Of a stretch of DNA of 64,000 nucleotides, positions 25,146-36,441 are shown one piece after another. The stretch is from Symbiodinium natans (lineage: Eukaryota > Sar > Dinophyceae > Suessiales > Symbiodiniaceae): positions 134,087 to 198,086 of the forward strand of contig CAJNDS010002057.1 of the NCBI GenBank assembly GCA_905221605.1, given 5' to 3'. The translations under genes and the position numbers were made by a program. Under the pieces are notes generated by a model. It saw nothing but the letters and a program-made list of their open reading frames with translations. It was not told the origin of the DNA and ran no database searches. The stretch's first letter is position 1. Each line of letters opens with the position of its first letter.

Positions 25146-28100
25146 TCATCATCCACCACCGCTGTTCGAGCAAAAAACGTTTCGTTGCCTCATCAGCCGT
25201 GGTGGCTGCAGCTTTTACCTGCTCAGCTGACACGCCTCAGTTTTCAGGACGCTGGCGTGACATCTGCATTAACCAGTCCATCTGACGTCCGAGGGGAGAA
25301 GATTCTGACAGCACCAAGCTGCTGCCGTCGCGGCTGTTTCCTTGATTTTGCCCGAGGCGTGCAGCCACAGATCCACATGCCACTTGCGATGAGCCAACCG
25401 TGTTGAATTTGACGAAGCCAAGGCACGTCTAAGCATGGACATGTGCCGTGGCATGCCCTTCTGTTGCAAGTTCGGTTGGGAGACGACACCTCGGCGGAAC
25501 CACATCGCAGCATACGGCACAAACCCGAAACCCTACATTACTGAACTAAACAAAAGCCCCGTTCGCCCACACCCACAGACACACCAACGCACACACACAC
25601 ACAAGCACAAGCACAAGCACAAGCACAAGCACAAGCACAAGCACAAGCACAAGCACAAGCACAAGCACAAGCACAAGCACAAGCACAAGCACAAGCACAA
25701 GCACAAGCACAAGCACACAAAACAAAAATGTACCGAACCAAGAAGCGCTTCATCATCCCGCCGTCTGGCTTTCCAGACCCAGACACGTCTAGGGCCTTCC
25801 GCTTCGTCGACATAATTCAACACTCTCCAACCACAGTAGGGTCTTCGGGATTGCTCTAAAGCCTACACCAAGACAATGAGCCAAAAAACCCAGCTTCTGA
25901 GTATCCCCACTGGATCGACATCATGGAATCTGGGATGTTTTAGGAGGTCTGGCTCCGGCCTTGTGAGCCCTTTCACTGGTGAAGGGGCTTCGCGAGCTCA
26001 TGCCCTTGGAGTCTGCCGGAGTGCGAACCAGCCTCAAAGGAAACAAAAAAACACCGTGAAGCCTAGTCGTCGTAGCCCTTTTGTAGACTCCGCACATGGA
26101 GGTCTGCAGCAAATGCTAGTCTGTCAAGCAGTGCCGAGGAGCTGTTGCTGAAAGTTGCGGCTGAAGTCGCACAGCATGCGATACCTTTCCTCACAGCGCC
26201 ATATCAAGCAACCACCAAGCTTCTCAGTACAAATGCCGCATGCCGTGCAGAACCTGTTTTTTGGTCTGACATGCTAAGAATCCGCTCCAACCACCGCACA
26301 TGCTGAATTTTAACCACGTGCCAAATCCCAACCGCGTTCCCGTAGCCCCACTGCGCTGCTTGTGAATAGCCATGATAAACCCGCTCAAGCAGCCAACGTG
26401 TGCGCAAACATACTCTGAAATTCCAAACTATCGACTTGAAAGCTGCAGCCCAGTCTCGGCATGGCGGCTGTTGAAAAATCCCCAGGATGGTGGCTGGAGC
26501 TTGCCTGGGGCATTGTTAGTTTAAATTTAAACCCATGCTCGGGAGGTCGGTGCGAAATGAAGCCCAAACAGCACACACTGAGCACACTCGGACAGCTTGC
26601 GAGCACAGCTTGGTTCTGGGAATTGCCCAAGTAACTGAGGCAATCGCCGTCAGCTATCCCTCTCAGTTCTGACTCATGCACGAGGCAGATTCCTCAGATA
26701 GAAAGTGTCGGCCTCTGCCTCTAAACTGAACCTCTTCACAAGCAAACGTTACCTCGTACGCAGAAGCACATGCAAGCACATGCATCGCAAAAGCGTGCCT
26801 GCTGTTGTTGCTGTCGCGGAGGCGGTTGGGTGTCAAAGTGAAAAAGTTCCGAAGCTTTCAAGCTCAAAACTCCAAAGTTCCAAGGCTTAGACATCCGCAA
26901 CTCCAAAGCTCCACAATTCCAGAATCCCGAAAGCTTTCGGAACAGCAACGGAGTTCTGCAACTTTGTGCAATTACACGTTTGAATTTTGGAATACGTGGG
27001 TCAAAAACTTGTGGAGTGTTTGGAACTTTGGAACTCCAGACCTACCACCTGCATGATTCCAAAAACCACGCAATGGCACATAATGTTCTAGCAACAACTC
27101 ATGAAACCATCGCAGCCTTTCAAAAGCATGGAGATACCGAAAGACATGGCAAGCCACTGATGCATGAATGTTTTCTGCTCCCTGTATTCGTTGATATCGA
27201 TTTCGCCTCCGTGCTGTATCTGTTTTCATCTTTTAATTGTGCCTTCCCTAAACAGCATTCGTGATCAGTGGGAACGGAAATGTGCCGAAGCCTTCGGCCG
27301 AAGGTGTCTAGGTTGTGAGAACAGGCACCCACTTCGTCGACAGGGACCACCACTTCGCCGAGGCCATGGGTGTTTCGGGCTACCGGCTAGCGTAAAACAT
27401 CCTTAAACAGAAGTGAACCCTTTCTCTGGAAGGGGGCGTGGCGTTGTGGGCATAGGTCAAAGTTGAGGGTTTCGGGTTTCCTCACCTCTAATCCCCTCCC
27501 CAAATAGCTTGAGCCGTTTACCTGGAAGCCTTTTTACCTGGCCTTTTCTTGGGGTATTTTTGTAGGTGAGAGGTGTGTGGGAGCAGACCCCCCTCTCCGG
27601 GAACCGTTAAAATTATCGTGACACACCACCGTGTTTCTACACTCCCTACGAGAACCCTAAAAAACAACATCTTTTGCATGTTCCTTCCTGGGTTTTATAT
27701 CACATAGACGAACATACAGCACAACTCGTCAGGAGACTAGAGATTTGCTGTGTCCAGATCTGTGAAGGGTTTGGACCTGAACGTGGGCAGTGACCTGGGA
27801 GGTCCCCATAGGTCCCCCACCTCGGAATAACACATCATGCGAAGTTTTTCTGCGTGTTGAGGCTTTTGGGGCACGGGTCGAGAACTGAACCAAACTTGGA
27901 AAAGAGGAGTCAAAAGGGAACCACTGTGCTTCCTAGACTTTCCTGCAAATCCGAGCAGATTCTTGTCCATCATGTCTTGATGAAACGATGGACGAAGCAT
28001 CGTTGGATTCGTGCATTTCACAAAGGCCTGATCAGGAAAACTGGCGTTGGATCCAAAATCCAAGATCCAACGTTCAACCCCAAAACGGTGGATAACTCGG

Positions 28101-28155
28101 GGTGCAAGGGCGGTATATAGTATATTGCTGCTTAACAAACATCATCATCGCATGG
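25146..28155. other. No gene seen; contains a hexamer repeat
   Basis: Apart from the CACAAG array, only short frames without motifs. Around 26.82-27.05 kb the word TCCAAAGTTC/GGAACTTTGG recurs imperfectly in both orientations. Confidence 0.45.
25600..25717. repeat. (CACAAG)n hexanucleotide array
   Basis: About 19-20 near-perfect hexamers. Translated it gives KH or CA/CL dipeptide runs, with no sign that it is coding. Confidence 0.95.
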
Positions 28156-28469
28156 TCAACCTGCCATGGCTCGAAGCGTTGGTCGCGGTGTTCGCGTCAT
28201 GTCCGTGAACGTGCACGTCTCAAGGCTCCTCGTGGTCGCCGACACCTCACCAGTTTTCGTTTGAGCAGGCGCCGCTAGAAGATTGAGTCTTAGGCTCCTT
28301 AGGTGACCTGCTGCGCTGCCATAACACCAAGCTTGTCGTCCCACCTTCTGCTCATCGGGCAGATGATTTTCAGCCCGTGTGGGCGTCATGATTGTCACGC
28401 AATACCTCGAACCATCAAGAACCGAAGCACAGGGCAAGCTGAGCAAAAGTTGGTACAAGTCACATCAAG

Positions 28470-29186
28470 TCACATCAAGTTCAAGCCTCCGTAATTTCTG
28501 GCTTTTTGACGGCGCTTGTTCGGAACGGTTCCTTTTTGCCATCCAAGAAGCCAGGTGGACTTAAACAAGTCTGCCCCAGCCGCGCCCAAGGCATTCTGGT
28601 GTACGTAGTTAGGACCGAGCAACGAGCCTTGGTGGCTTGCCGGGTTGTTGACGGTTGTTGTGCGCTTCCCATGTAGAGATTCACAGACATCTAGAGACGT
28701 CTTCAAGTCATCTTTCAGACCTCCCGAAGCCTGAAGCCTGGCGGCTCATGGCATTGATGGAGGCTTGAAGGATGTGATAGCGCTCATCTGGCGGCACCCA
28801 TCTCGTGACCAGGCAGTTGTGACCTCGGTGGCTGTCGTGAAGACTGTAGTGCCCAGATGTGGGAGCCACTATGGAAGACAGGCGGGGTAGCTTTGAAGTT
28901 GCAGCTCGGCGGCTTTGCTCGTGACAGCGTCGAGCAGCATCTTTCAATACTCCAACCAAGTGCTCATTGCGGTTCAGAAGTTTGCTGGCTGATACCTTTG
29001 GCAGTCGGACATGACAGCATTGCACAGCTGCGTGAGGGCTAATCGGCCTGAAAGAGCGTCCTCTTCTCGACGCGGCCCAGGTTCAGCAAGTTCTCGGCAG
29101 TGAGCAAGCACCCTGAGCAGAACTTGCCGAAATTTGTTAAAGGCCGCAGTGACTCTGGCAGTCTCGCTGTGCTGCATCTTCAACAC
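28470..29186 (-). CDS. Putative exons of an unknown protein
   Basis: Three minus-strand segments read like protein: ETARVTAAFNKFRQVLLRVL (about 29.15 kb), GHYSLHDSHRGHNCLVTRW followed by VPPDERYHILQASI (about 28.84-28.76 kb), and SLHGKRTTTVNNPASHQ followed by LGAAGADLFKSTWLLGW (about 28.68-28.54 kb). They lie in different frames. No family recognised and no junction proved. Confidence 0.3.
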
Positions 29187-30236
29187 TCATGACACCCCCG
29201 AGTACAACAGCTGGATTGAAACCACGCACCTTGGACCAAGTCCTTGGCAGGCAAGAGGTTGATTGGCACTGGCACACAAATCCAAAAGTGCTGGGTCATA
29301 GAGCAGCAGGTGGTAGAGCTGTTGGGATGCAAGATTGCAAATGCGAAATCATCAACAGCGGGTCAACAGTGAATCAAGGATGCACCCTCTTTTCCCAAGA
29401 TTCCAGTTCAAGTTCGTCTGCAGGGCACAGAACTTGCCTCCTGCAAGAGTGGCGTAACTCAGTGCCGAAGTGAAGTGCCTCTGCCCTAGCAGCCCTAGCA
29501 TTGCTGAGCGTTTCAGCCTGGAGTGGACGCTGCGTCGCCACCTGCGCCAGGTCACGCCGCTTCCGGCAGCATGCGAAGTTTGATGTGCTGGGCTGGCAAG
29601 CACATGTCTAGCACATGCCTGCTCCACAAAGCCGCCAAGACCTGGAAGGAATTCTGTGACGAAAATAGTGGATACCATGGATTGGCATTGGACCTGACTC
29701 TCAGCAGAACGGACTTGTTTCGACTCAAAGGGTTCTTGGGTTTAGGGCCTGTTTAGGGTTTCGGGAAACAGCCTCGACTATCCGCAGGATCAGCAGCACC
29801 ACCGCTGGGTGCTTAGCCACGCTGCGGAACACCTCGTGGCAGAACAAGAATGCTCACCCTGCGGCAGGCCATCTGTACGTCCTTGCCTTCTTGATGTAGT
29901 CGCCGGCCTCATGAGACAAAAGAACTTGCAGCAACTCTCGCTGACTACTTCATGCAAGCGTCAACCTTTGCGATTGGCAAATCTGTGGAACTCCTTCAAA
30001 GCCGTGGTGCTTTCAGGCTGGACATCTGCGACGGCATGGCGACGAGGATGGGTCTACGGCCCTAGGAGTCGATGAATGTGGCTTGGCTCAATGAAGTTGG
30101 CGCTTCTGAGTTTCTGCAGTCAGTATCTGCTGAAAACACCGCGTGGCAATCCTAGCGGACTGAGCTTTCAGAAATCGATGGCTGATGCGGTACATGGGCT
30201 CCAACACACCGGGACTCACAACAGTCCACTAGCTGA
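29187..30236. other. No gene seen
   Basis: Short frames only. A TTTAGGG-like pair lies at about 29.73-29.76 kb. A segment reading EAGDYIKKARTYRWPA (minus, about 29.9 kb) ends at a GTGAGC donor and could be a lone exon. Confidence 0.35.
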
Positions 30237-31205
30237 CTAGCTGTACCCGTACCCACTAGAAAGTGACTTGAAAGACCTGTGCCTGCACGCGCTGCACTTT
30301 TTTAGGCCCAGGTCTGCTCCGCCTGTATTTTGTACGACACACAGACAGTACAGACAGACTGGGTATTCCTGGGTGCACCCAATGGAATAGTTATATATAT
30401 ATATATGCGGAAAGAAAGCTCGGCTTGCGACGAAAGCTTTCAAGCTCCGCTGCCTTGTTTTGGCCTTGAAACGATTGTACGTCGCAGGATGTCGCAGGGC
30501 TGCTGCAAGCTCTGAAGTGGGAAGGGACGCATTTGCTGCAGGTGCTTGCACCACCGAGTGCTGGACAAGTGACGAGCTCAAGCCTCTTCCTGCCCAAGCT
30601 GAGTAGTCTGCATAGCTCGCAAAGACTGGAATGTTCACTTGGAAAGGGCTTGCAAACCTTCCCCTGATTCCCCCCAACCTAAGCAGCACAGCGAGCTGCG
30701 AGGAGGTTGTTGCTTCACGTTGCGGTTCCGCCTCCTTGGGAACTGAGGCCGTGATTTGTGCGACTCCTTTTGCCCGCATTACATCCTGTAAATACAGGTG
30801 GGTTTGGACACCCGTTGCTTGAAGGAGGATGCTAAGAGCAAGAGAATCATGTGTCCGAAAGCATGGCTTCAACACAACACAAAGCCCAGGCCCATGCCAG
30901 AGCTTGAGCCTGTGCTCCATATCGACTTTGCAGAAGTGTCCTGCGCTTCGCGAGAAAACCGAGCGGAGTCTATGCTGCTTTCTCACCGAGCCGCATGAGC
31001 CACAAGTGCTGAGCAATGGTGCCACTTGTGTACGCGAGCCGCTCCTGGCGCTCTGCACAGCCTGCAAAGTGGGCGGCCGAGAGGACAGGACCTGGATGCA
31101 GCACAGAAGATTGCAGTGCAGACTGCCTAGACAGCCAGCGAAATCGATCTGAATGCGGACGGGGAGGTCCACTATTGAGATGTCTCTCTGCACTGGGACT
31201 CTCAT
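30237..31205 (-). CDS. Long hypothetical ORF (322 codons)
   Basis: The longest open frame of the gene-poor tract outside simple repeats. It contains protein-like stretches (VNIPVFASYADYSAWAG, SELAAALRHPATYNRFKA) but ends through a (TA)n run at about 30.39 kb, so the whole frame is unlikely to be one exon. No family recognised. Confidence 0.25.
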   Translation of the reverse strand: MRVPVQRDISIVDLPVRIQIDFAGCLGSLHCNLLCCIQVLSSRPPTLQAVQSARSGSRTQVAPLLSTCGSCGSVRKQHRLRSVFSRSAGHFCKVDMEHRLKLWHGPGLCVVLKPCFRTHDSLALSILLQATGVQTHLYLQDVMRAKGVAQITASVPKEAEPQREATTSSQLAVLLRLGGIRGRFASPFQVNIPVFASYADYSAWAGRGLSSSLVQHSVVQAPAANASLPTSELAAALRHPATYNRFKAKTRQRSLKAFVASRAFFPHIYIYNYSIGCTQEYPVCLYCLCVVQNTGGADLGLKKCSACRHRSFKSLSSGYGYS

Positions 31206-31448
31206 GGTGACATGTTTCAGTCAACTTTTCCAAGGCGTCAGGCGTCGGGCTCTGTCACTGAAGGACTCAGCCAAAAAATCCTGGACATGCTGAATTCTCT
31301 CAGAGCACATCTCGGGCCATACTTCCCCCCAGGCTTTTGTGGCAAAAATGGACCCTTCTTAAGGTCGGCGTGCCAGAAAAAGGGGGGGGGGGATGACCCA
31401 GCCTCCGAACATGGCAGGGGGTGGGTACGTCTCGGCCTGGGCAATTTG

Positions 31449-33355
31449 CTAGGAATCTTGATCTTTGCCCAGGCGAGTCGTCTGAATTCTCTTGAAGGAA
31501 GAGTTGTCAAATACATGCTGCACCGATGCGACGGGGTTTCCCGTCAGCGCGTGCAAAACCTCCTGAAAAAGAACTTCCAGCTTTGTCTCGATGCGCCAGA
31601 TGTCCAAAGCCTTGGCGCTTCCCCTAAGACGTTGTGCGCCGTCTATGAACTCCGTGAAGGTAATTTGGCCGTCACCATTGTCGAGAAACCTGAGTTGCGC
31701 TTTGAACCCTCGTCAAGTATCTTACGATGAAGTTGAAGAGGGACTCCTTTGCAAAGAAAAAAGATAGGAACTGTGCACATCTATCCCAAGTCGCAACCGA
31801 GAAACTCAAACAATGACAGCAAATCATGAAACTGGCTCATCCAGAACTTGAGCTTGGGAGACTGGACCAACTTGGAGAACTCATCATAGTTTATTAAGCC
31901 ATCTCCCGACTCGTCCACTGTCTGGAATAGAGTCTTGACCCGTCTGCCGTAGATTGCCATCTCTCGCTCTTTCTGCTTGAACGCAATCTCTTCGTCTGAA
32001 TTCGCGGTCTTCAAAGTTTGTTGGACGAAGACGGCGTTCACTACATTCAGTATGGAGAAGCCGAACACGCAACGGTATAGCAGGAAAAACACGGAGAACC
32101 ACTCACTGATGTCTTCCACAAGCACTCTGCAGGGAGTTCCCCAATTTGCAAACAAGGTTTCAAACATGGTGAGCATGGTCCGTGAGAAAGTGCCAAAATA
32201 CTGAAAGACTTCTTGTCGAAGCTCGATGGGGTGAACAGGGTTGGCAATGAAATCTCGGCACAGTGTGCTTACCACCATGCCGGCCACGCACTGCAACACA
32301 AAGAGTAGGCACATGCTCCAGAATAGCATGTTGACGCTGCCGGTTACGCACTTGATCAGCAACTGCAAAGATGCCATCACACTCGACATGGTTATCATGC
32401 GTATGGGCCGTGCTAGCTTACCAATCCGCAGCAGGCGTAATAGCGCCAGGTTGACTGGCAATGCCTGCGAAAACAACAACGCAACTTGTACTCCAGAAGC
32501 TAAACTCACCACGGTGTCAATGTAATTGCTCCACACCTTCCAGAAGTCACTCTTGAACACATACATTCGCACAAGAACATCCAACGCGAAGAACACAGAG
32601 AACATCACATCTCCCAGTACGAAGACAGTGTCTACCAAAGCTCTGTCCTGCTCCTGTACTAATGGGCTCACCACAAGTCCAATTGAATAGCCAGCCATAG
32701 ACCCGTAGATCTGTAGCTCCATGGCCATCCAAAAGACGTTCAAGCAAAGCATTGCTGCAATGATCACTTCGAAAGTCGTTGACTGCAGCCGCACTTTCCA
32801 TCTGTTGGACGGGGTCGTGGAGACCGTACTGCCGGATTCAAGTGTCCCCTCGGGATCCAACAGATCAGCATGGAAAGACTTCTCGCTCTCCATCTTCATG
32901 TCCAGCGCTTCCAGAATTTGAGAAGCATGCATCTTGCGCTTGCCTTGGTTCTTCTGGTTCTTCGGCAGCCTGGTCTTCTCGGCCTGCGGCATCCGCCGCG
33001 CAGCCTCCGATGTCCAAGATGCCTCAGAAGTCCAAGTCAGATCTTCCAAGGCTTCGATGGCACCAGTGGCAATCTCCGCGTTCAGCTTCAACAGCATAGC
33101 CTGCAATTGGTCGACTCGCATGTCTCGGTCCAGTAATTCTGCCCGATGCTGCTGTGAAATTTTATCCAGAAGCGATTGGAAGGCCACAGAGACACTAGAA
33201 TGACTGCAGAAGCTGTTGTGACGATCATCATGGCTTCCTTCTGCAGATGACCCTGCAGGAACTCGATCCCCTGCCAAGCCAGGTTCAGAAGGCTGGTGAG
33301 GCTTCAAGTCCAACAAACTATCAAAAGGATACCTTGGCGCTGTCGCGGCACTCAT
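31449..33355 (-). CDS. Voltage-gated cation channel, single 6-TM domain with two EF-hands
   Basis: Two exons, 33355-31806 and 31689-31449, join GT-AG in phase to 596 residues. The N-terminus carries a short coiled coil (about residues 62-95). S1 is at about 193-218, S2 241-266, S3 274-295. S4 at about 303-325 has spaced basic residues (LRLLRIGKLARPIRM), then S5 343-365, a pore loop (MFETLFANWG) about 396-405, and S6 418-446. After S6 come EF-hand 1 (DESGDGLINYDE) and, completed only by splicing, EF-hand 2 (DNGDGQITFTEF). This is the layout of the one-domain Na/Ca-type channels common in dinoflagellates: voltage opens the pore and Ca2+ binding to the EF-hands is expected to modulate it. The pore loop has Asn before TrpGly where many such channels have Glu or Asp, so ion selectivity cannot be called. 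The intron carries the same 8-base word at both ends. Confidence 0.9.
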
Positions 33356-36300
33356 GGCTAGAGGCTCGAAGCTGCTACAAACTCTCTGGCTAAGGCCTCA
33401 GCAGGCGCCTTGAGTGGTCAGAAGAATATCTCCCAATCACATTCGGGCAATCAAACCCTGCGCAGCCGAAACAGTGCTGAAGAAAGGGCAGGCAGCATGC
33501 CTGTGCCGGCCCAGTCGAACCGACTGCCGCAAGATGTCCTCAGAAACAATGCCGAAGAGGGGCGGGCGTTTAGGGTTGTCACGGGACTCGGTCCTTGGAT
33601 TCGAATAAAATGGCTTCTGAAAGCAAATTGGGACTCGGGCGCTGCAAATTCTTCGGAAGTTGCCCTAATCGGGTGAGCTGATCCCGGAGCTGCTGATTCT
33701 GCGCCTTTGCAATCCAGGCTCTTCTTGGATGCGGCAGTTGTTACAATCTGCCACAAGATATGCTTTGGCAACCTGTGTAGTGTGCAAGCTACGACGGTGA
33801 ATCCATGGGAGTTTGCATCAAGCAAATGAAGAAGCAGCTTCTTGCCGCCACAGCTTTCTTTCGCTTAGGGCGACTCTGAGGAGTTCCAACCACCCTCCTT
33901 CGGCACCTCCCATCTTCGTTTGAATGGGCCGCTTTTTGTGCCCGTTGACTGGCTGACTGCGTCGCACATGAGGAAGCCGCAAAAAAGGCATGGAGTCAGG
34001 CAGGCAGAAGGCAAGCGAAGACGATGAGCCAGAAGACGTTGGCCAACGCCAAGAAACCCCACCATAACTCCGCTTGCATGTGCCTTAGCTACGCCTTACA
34101 CTGTAGTAGGTATTCATGTGCCACCCGCAGACATTCGCCTGCACAGCTCGCCGTGAAATGTCAAAGCAACCTTTTTCCATGCTGCAGACTCTATTCCTTC
34201 TGTGCTGTACAGGTGAGCCGGCCTTGCAGCTGCAAGGCACCACCTGCTCCAAACTGCAGCAGACAACACCACCAGCAATTGTCGCATAAAGCTTTGCCAG
34301 GTTGAAACTTCACTGGCTGAGATGATGCTTGCAGCTGAGGGTATCCATCATGGCCGCAGCCGCTAGGATTGGGCTCATAGCTGGATCCAGCACGATCTGT
34401 ACATGTGGCCAAATCAGAGACCAACGCGGCCTGGTCTGCTGCATAGTACCCAGACGCAAGGGTTGTTGTCCACTAGCTCATGCAGGTGCGACGTGTGCTC
34501 TGTCTGCCTCTCTCTCTCTCTCCCTCCCTCCCTCTCTCTGCACGAAACCTCACTTTGCAGCTTGATGCGGCCTTGCATGGGAGCCGGTGCAAGCCAACAA
34601 TGCCGCCAAGGCCACATGACCTTTGCGGCGTTCTTAGCGATACGGCCATAGGAGAACTCTTCGATCGAATCATCGACGGACTGAGAAAGGTGCTGCCATG
34701 TTGATGATGGAAATTTTGTTAAGGCTACCTTATCTCCAAAAAGAGAGGGTTTAACCTTGAAGCTACCTGGAGGAGTAGAGTAGTCGTGTCGCGTCTGTCG
34801 TTTAGGGATCTGGAAAATCATTATCATCTAACCAGTGATTTTGAACACGCAGTCAGTAATACTTTTCTCATGTCATGTTGAAGTGGATCAAAGATTCTGA
34901 AGAGTTTAGACAAACTGTATTGAACATGTCCAATTTCTTGGCAGTCAAACCTTGCAGTACCAGCCACTCTCAAATCATAGAAGAAGAAACTCACATACTC
35001 AACGAGGAAAAGGGGCGTTCTCAAAGCAAGCTGGAAACTCAATGTGACTTTTGAGGAGATTCTGAAGATTGGCAATATTATGCATAAGTGAATCCTTTTA
35101 CAGATAGATTCTATTCACCTTACCTCAGAAAGAATTTTCAAAGGATGAACTGATGATCTCAGACTCTGCAGCAGATTGATCATGTTCAAATCTGACTTGC
35201 CACTAGCGGGCAAAGGGCAGAGTAGAATCGAACCCCCCAAATCCCCAAACAAAAGGAATAACCAAATACATAAACTGTTTCACATTCCAAGGCTTTTTTC
35301 CACCTTCAGCGGTCCATAGAAGCAGGAAGTAAGGCCTTACTGTAGATCCTTGCCCCATGGAGCGGATGCTGCCTCACATATGAACGACACCACTAGACCA
35401 TACCAGTCACGTGCATCCTCCCTTGAGTTAGCTAAAGAAATTGTCGCCAACACAAGCCGGCTAGAATACAACGCACGAGAGCGCAAAAGACCTAGGGCCG
35501 CAGGAGTCTGGGGAGCCTAAAGCGCTTTCTTACGACTTTTTGGATTGGAACGGGTACCCCCTCCCCTCCCCAGCCGGCATCCGGACGGTGAGTCAGGACT
35601 GGGGGGGGGAGGGGGAATTTGGGGCCGACGGTCGGGGAGGAACACCGAGTTCGGCGTTTCATTTTATCTTCCTTTCCCCCGGCGGGTCGAGTGGCGTTGA
35701 AGCTATGGTATTGCTGTTGAATTTCGGCTATTGTTTGTGTGTGGCAGTGTAGCTCAGCCTGTTCTACGATTGGAAAGACATGTGATGCCCACAACCAGTC
35801 TTCAGAGCTTGTGGCAGGAAAGGATGTGCAGAATACACATTTCGACTACATACCGCATACCGTGATTCGCAGCTCTGGCGGTTTGACGGAACACAGCAGC
35901 CTGCTCGCAATTCCCCATCCTTTTTTGCAGCGGGACCCCTACTTTGCACGTAACACTTCCCTCCTTTTTCATGCGCTCCAGAGTCTGCTGTCGATGCAGG
36001 CCATGGCTCCTCTGAGGAACAGGCATGTGAACAAAGCACAGCAAGAAGGCTTGCAGTAATTAGAGCGTCCAAGCCCTGCGTGCATGGTAAGTGCATATCC
36101 ACATGCTAGGCTGCTGTTAACAAGTCAGGGGCCCACTGGGCGCGCAGGTGGTTTTCGGGCTCTCCGTGGTTTTAAACCAGGGAACCGGACAGTCTGAGTT
36201 GAAGGACTCTTTGTGATCCTCGTGACCTGAAGGCACTTTGGCCATCGCCGGATGGCAGCCTTTTCTCACTGCAGGGCACGTTCTTCTTGCACTTCCAGCA

Positions 36301-36441
36301 GCAGCTGGCTTCAGTCCTTTATCGCACTTCAGAGGCGGACCACAAGGAAGGAACACTCACCCTGTTTACTTCTGTACAGTTTTCAGGACAGAGGGCACAG
36401 GTAATGGCCTTGTCATTGCAGCTGTCCGCCACCGGCAGCCG
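33356..36441. other. Gene-poor; possible isolated exon
   Basis: A minus-strand segment near 33.70-33.60 kb (AQNQQLRDQLTRLGQ) is coiled-coil-like and could be an exon of another gene. Near 34.70 kb, LSQSVDDSIEEFSYGRIA is also protein-like. A CT-rich tract lies at 34.51-34.54 kb. Nothing else is supported. Confidence 0.4.
34506..34538. repeat. (CT)n-rich tract
   Basis: CT dinucleotides with an internal (CCCT)n block. Confidence 0.9.
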
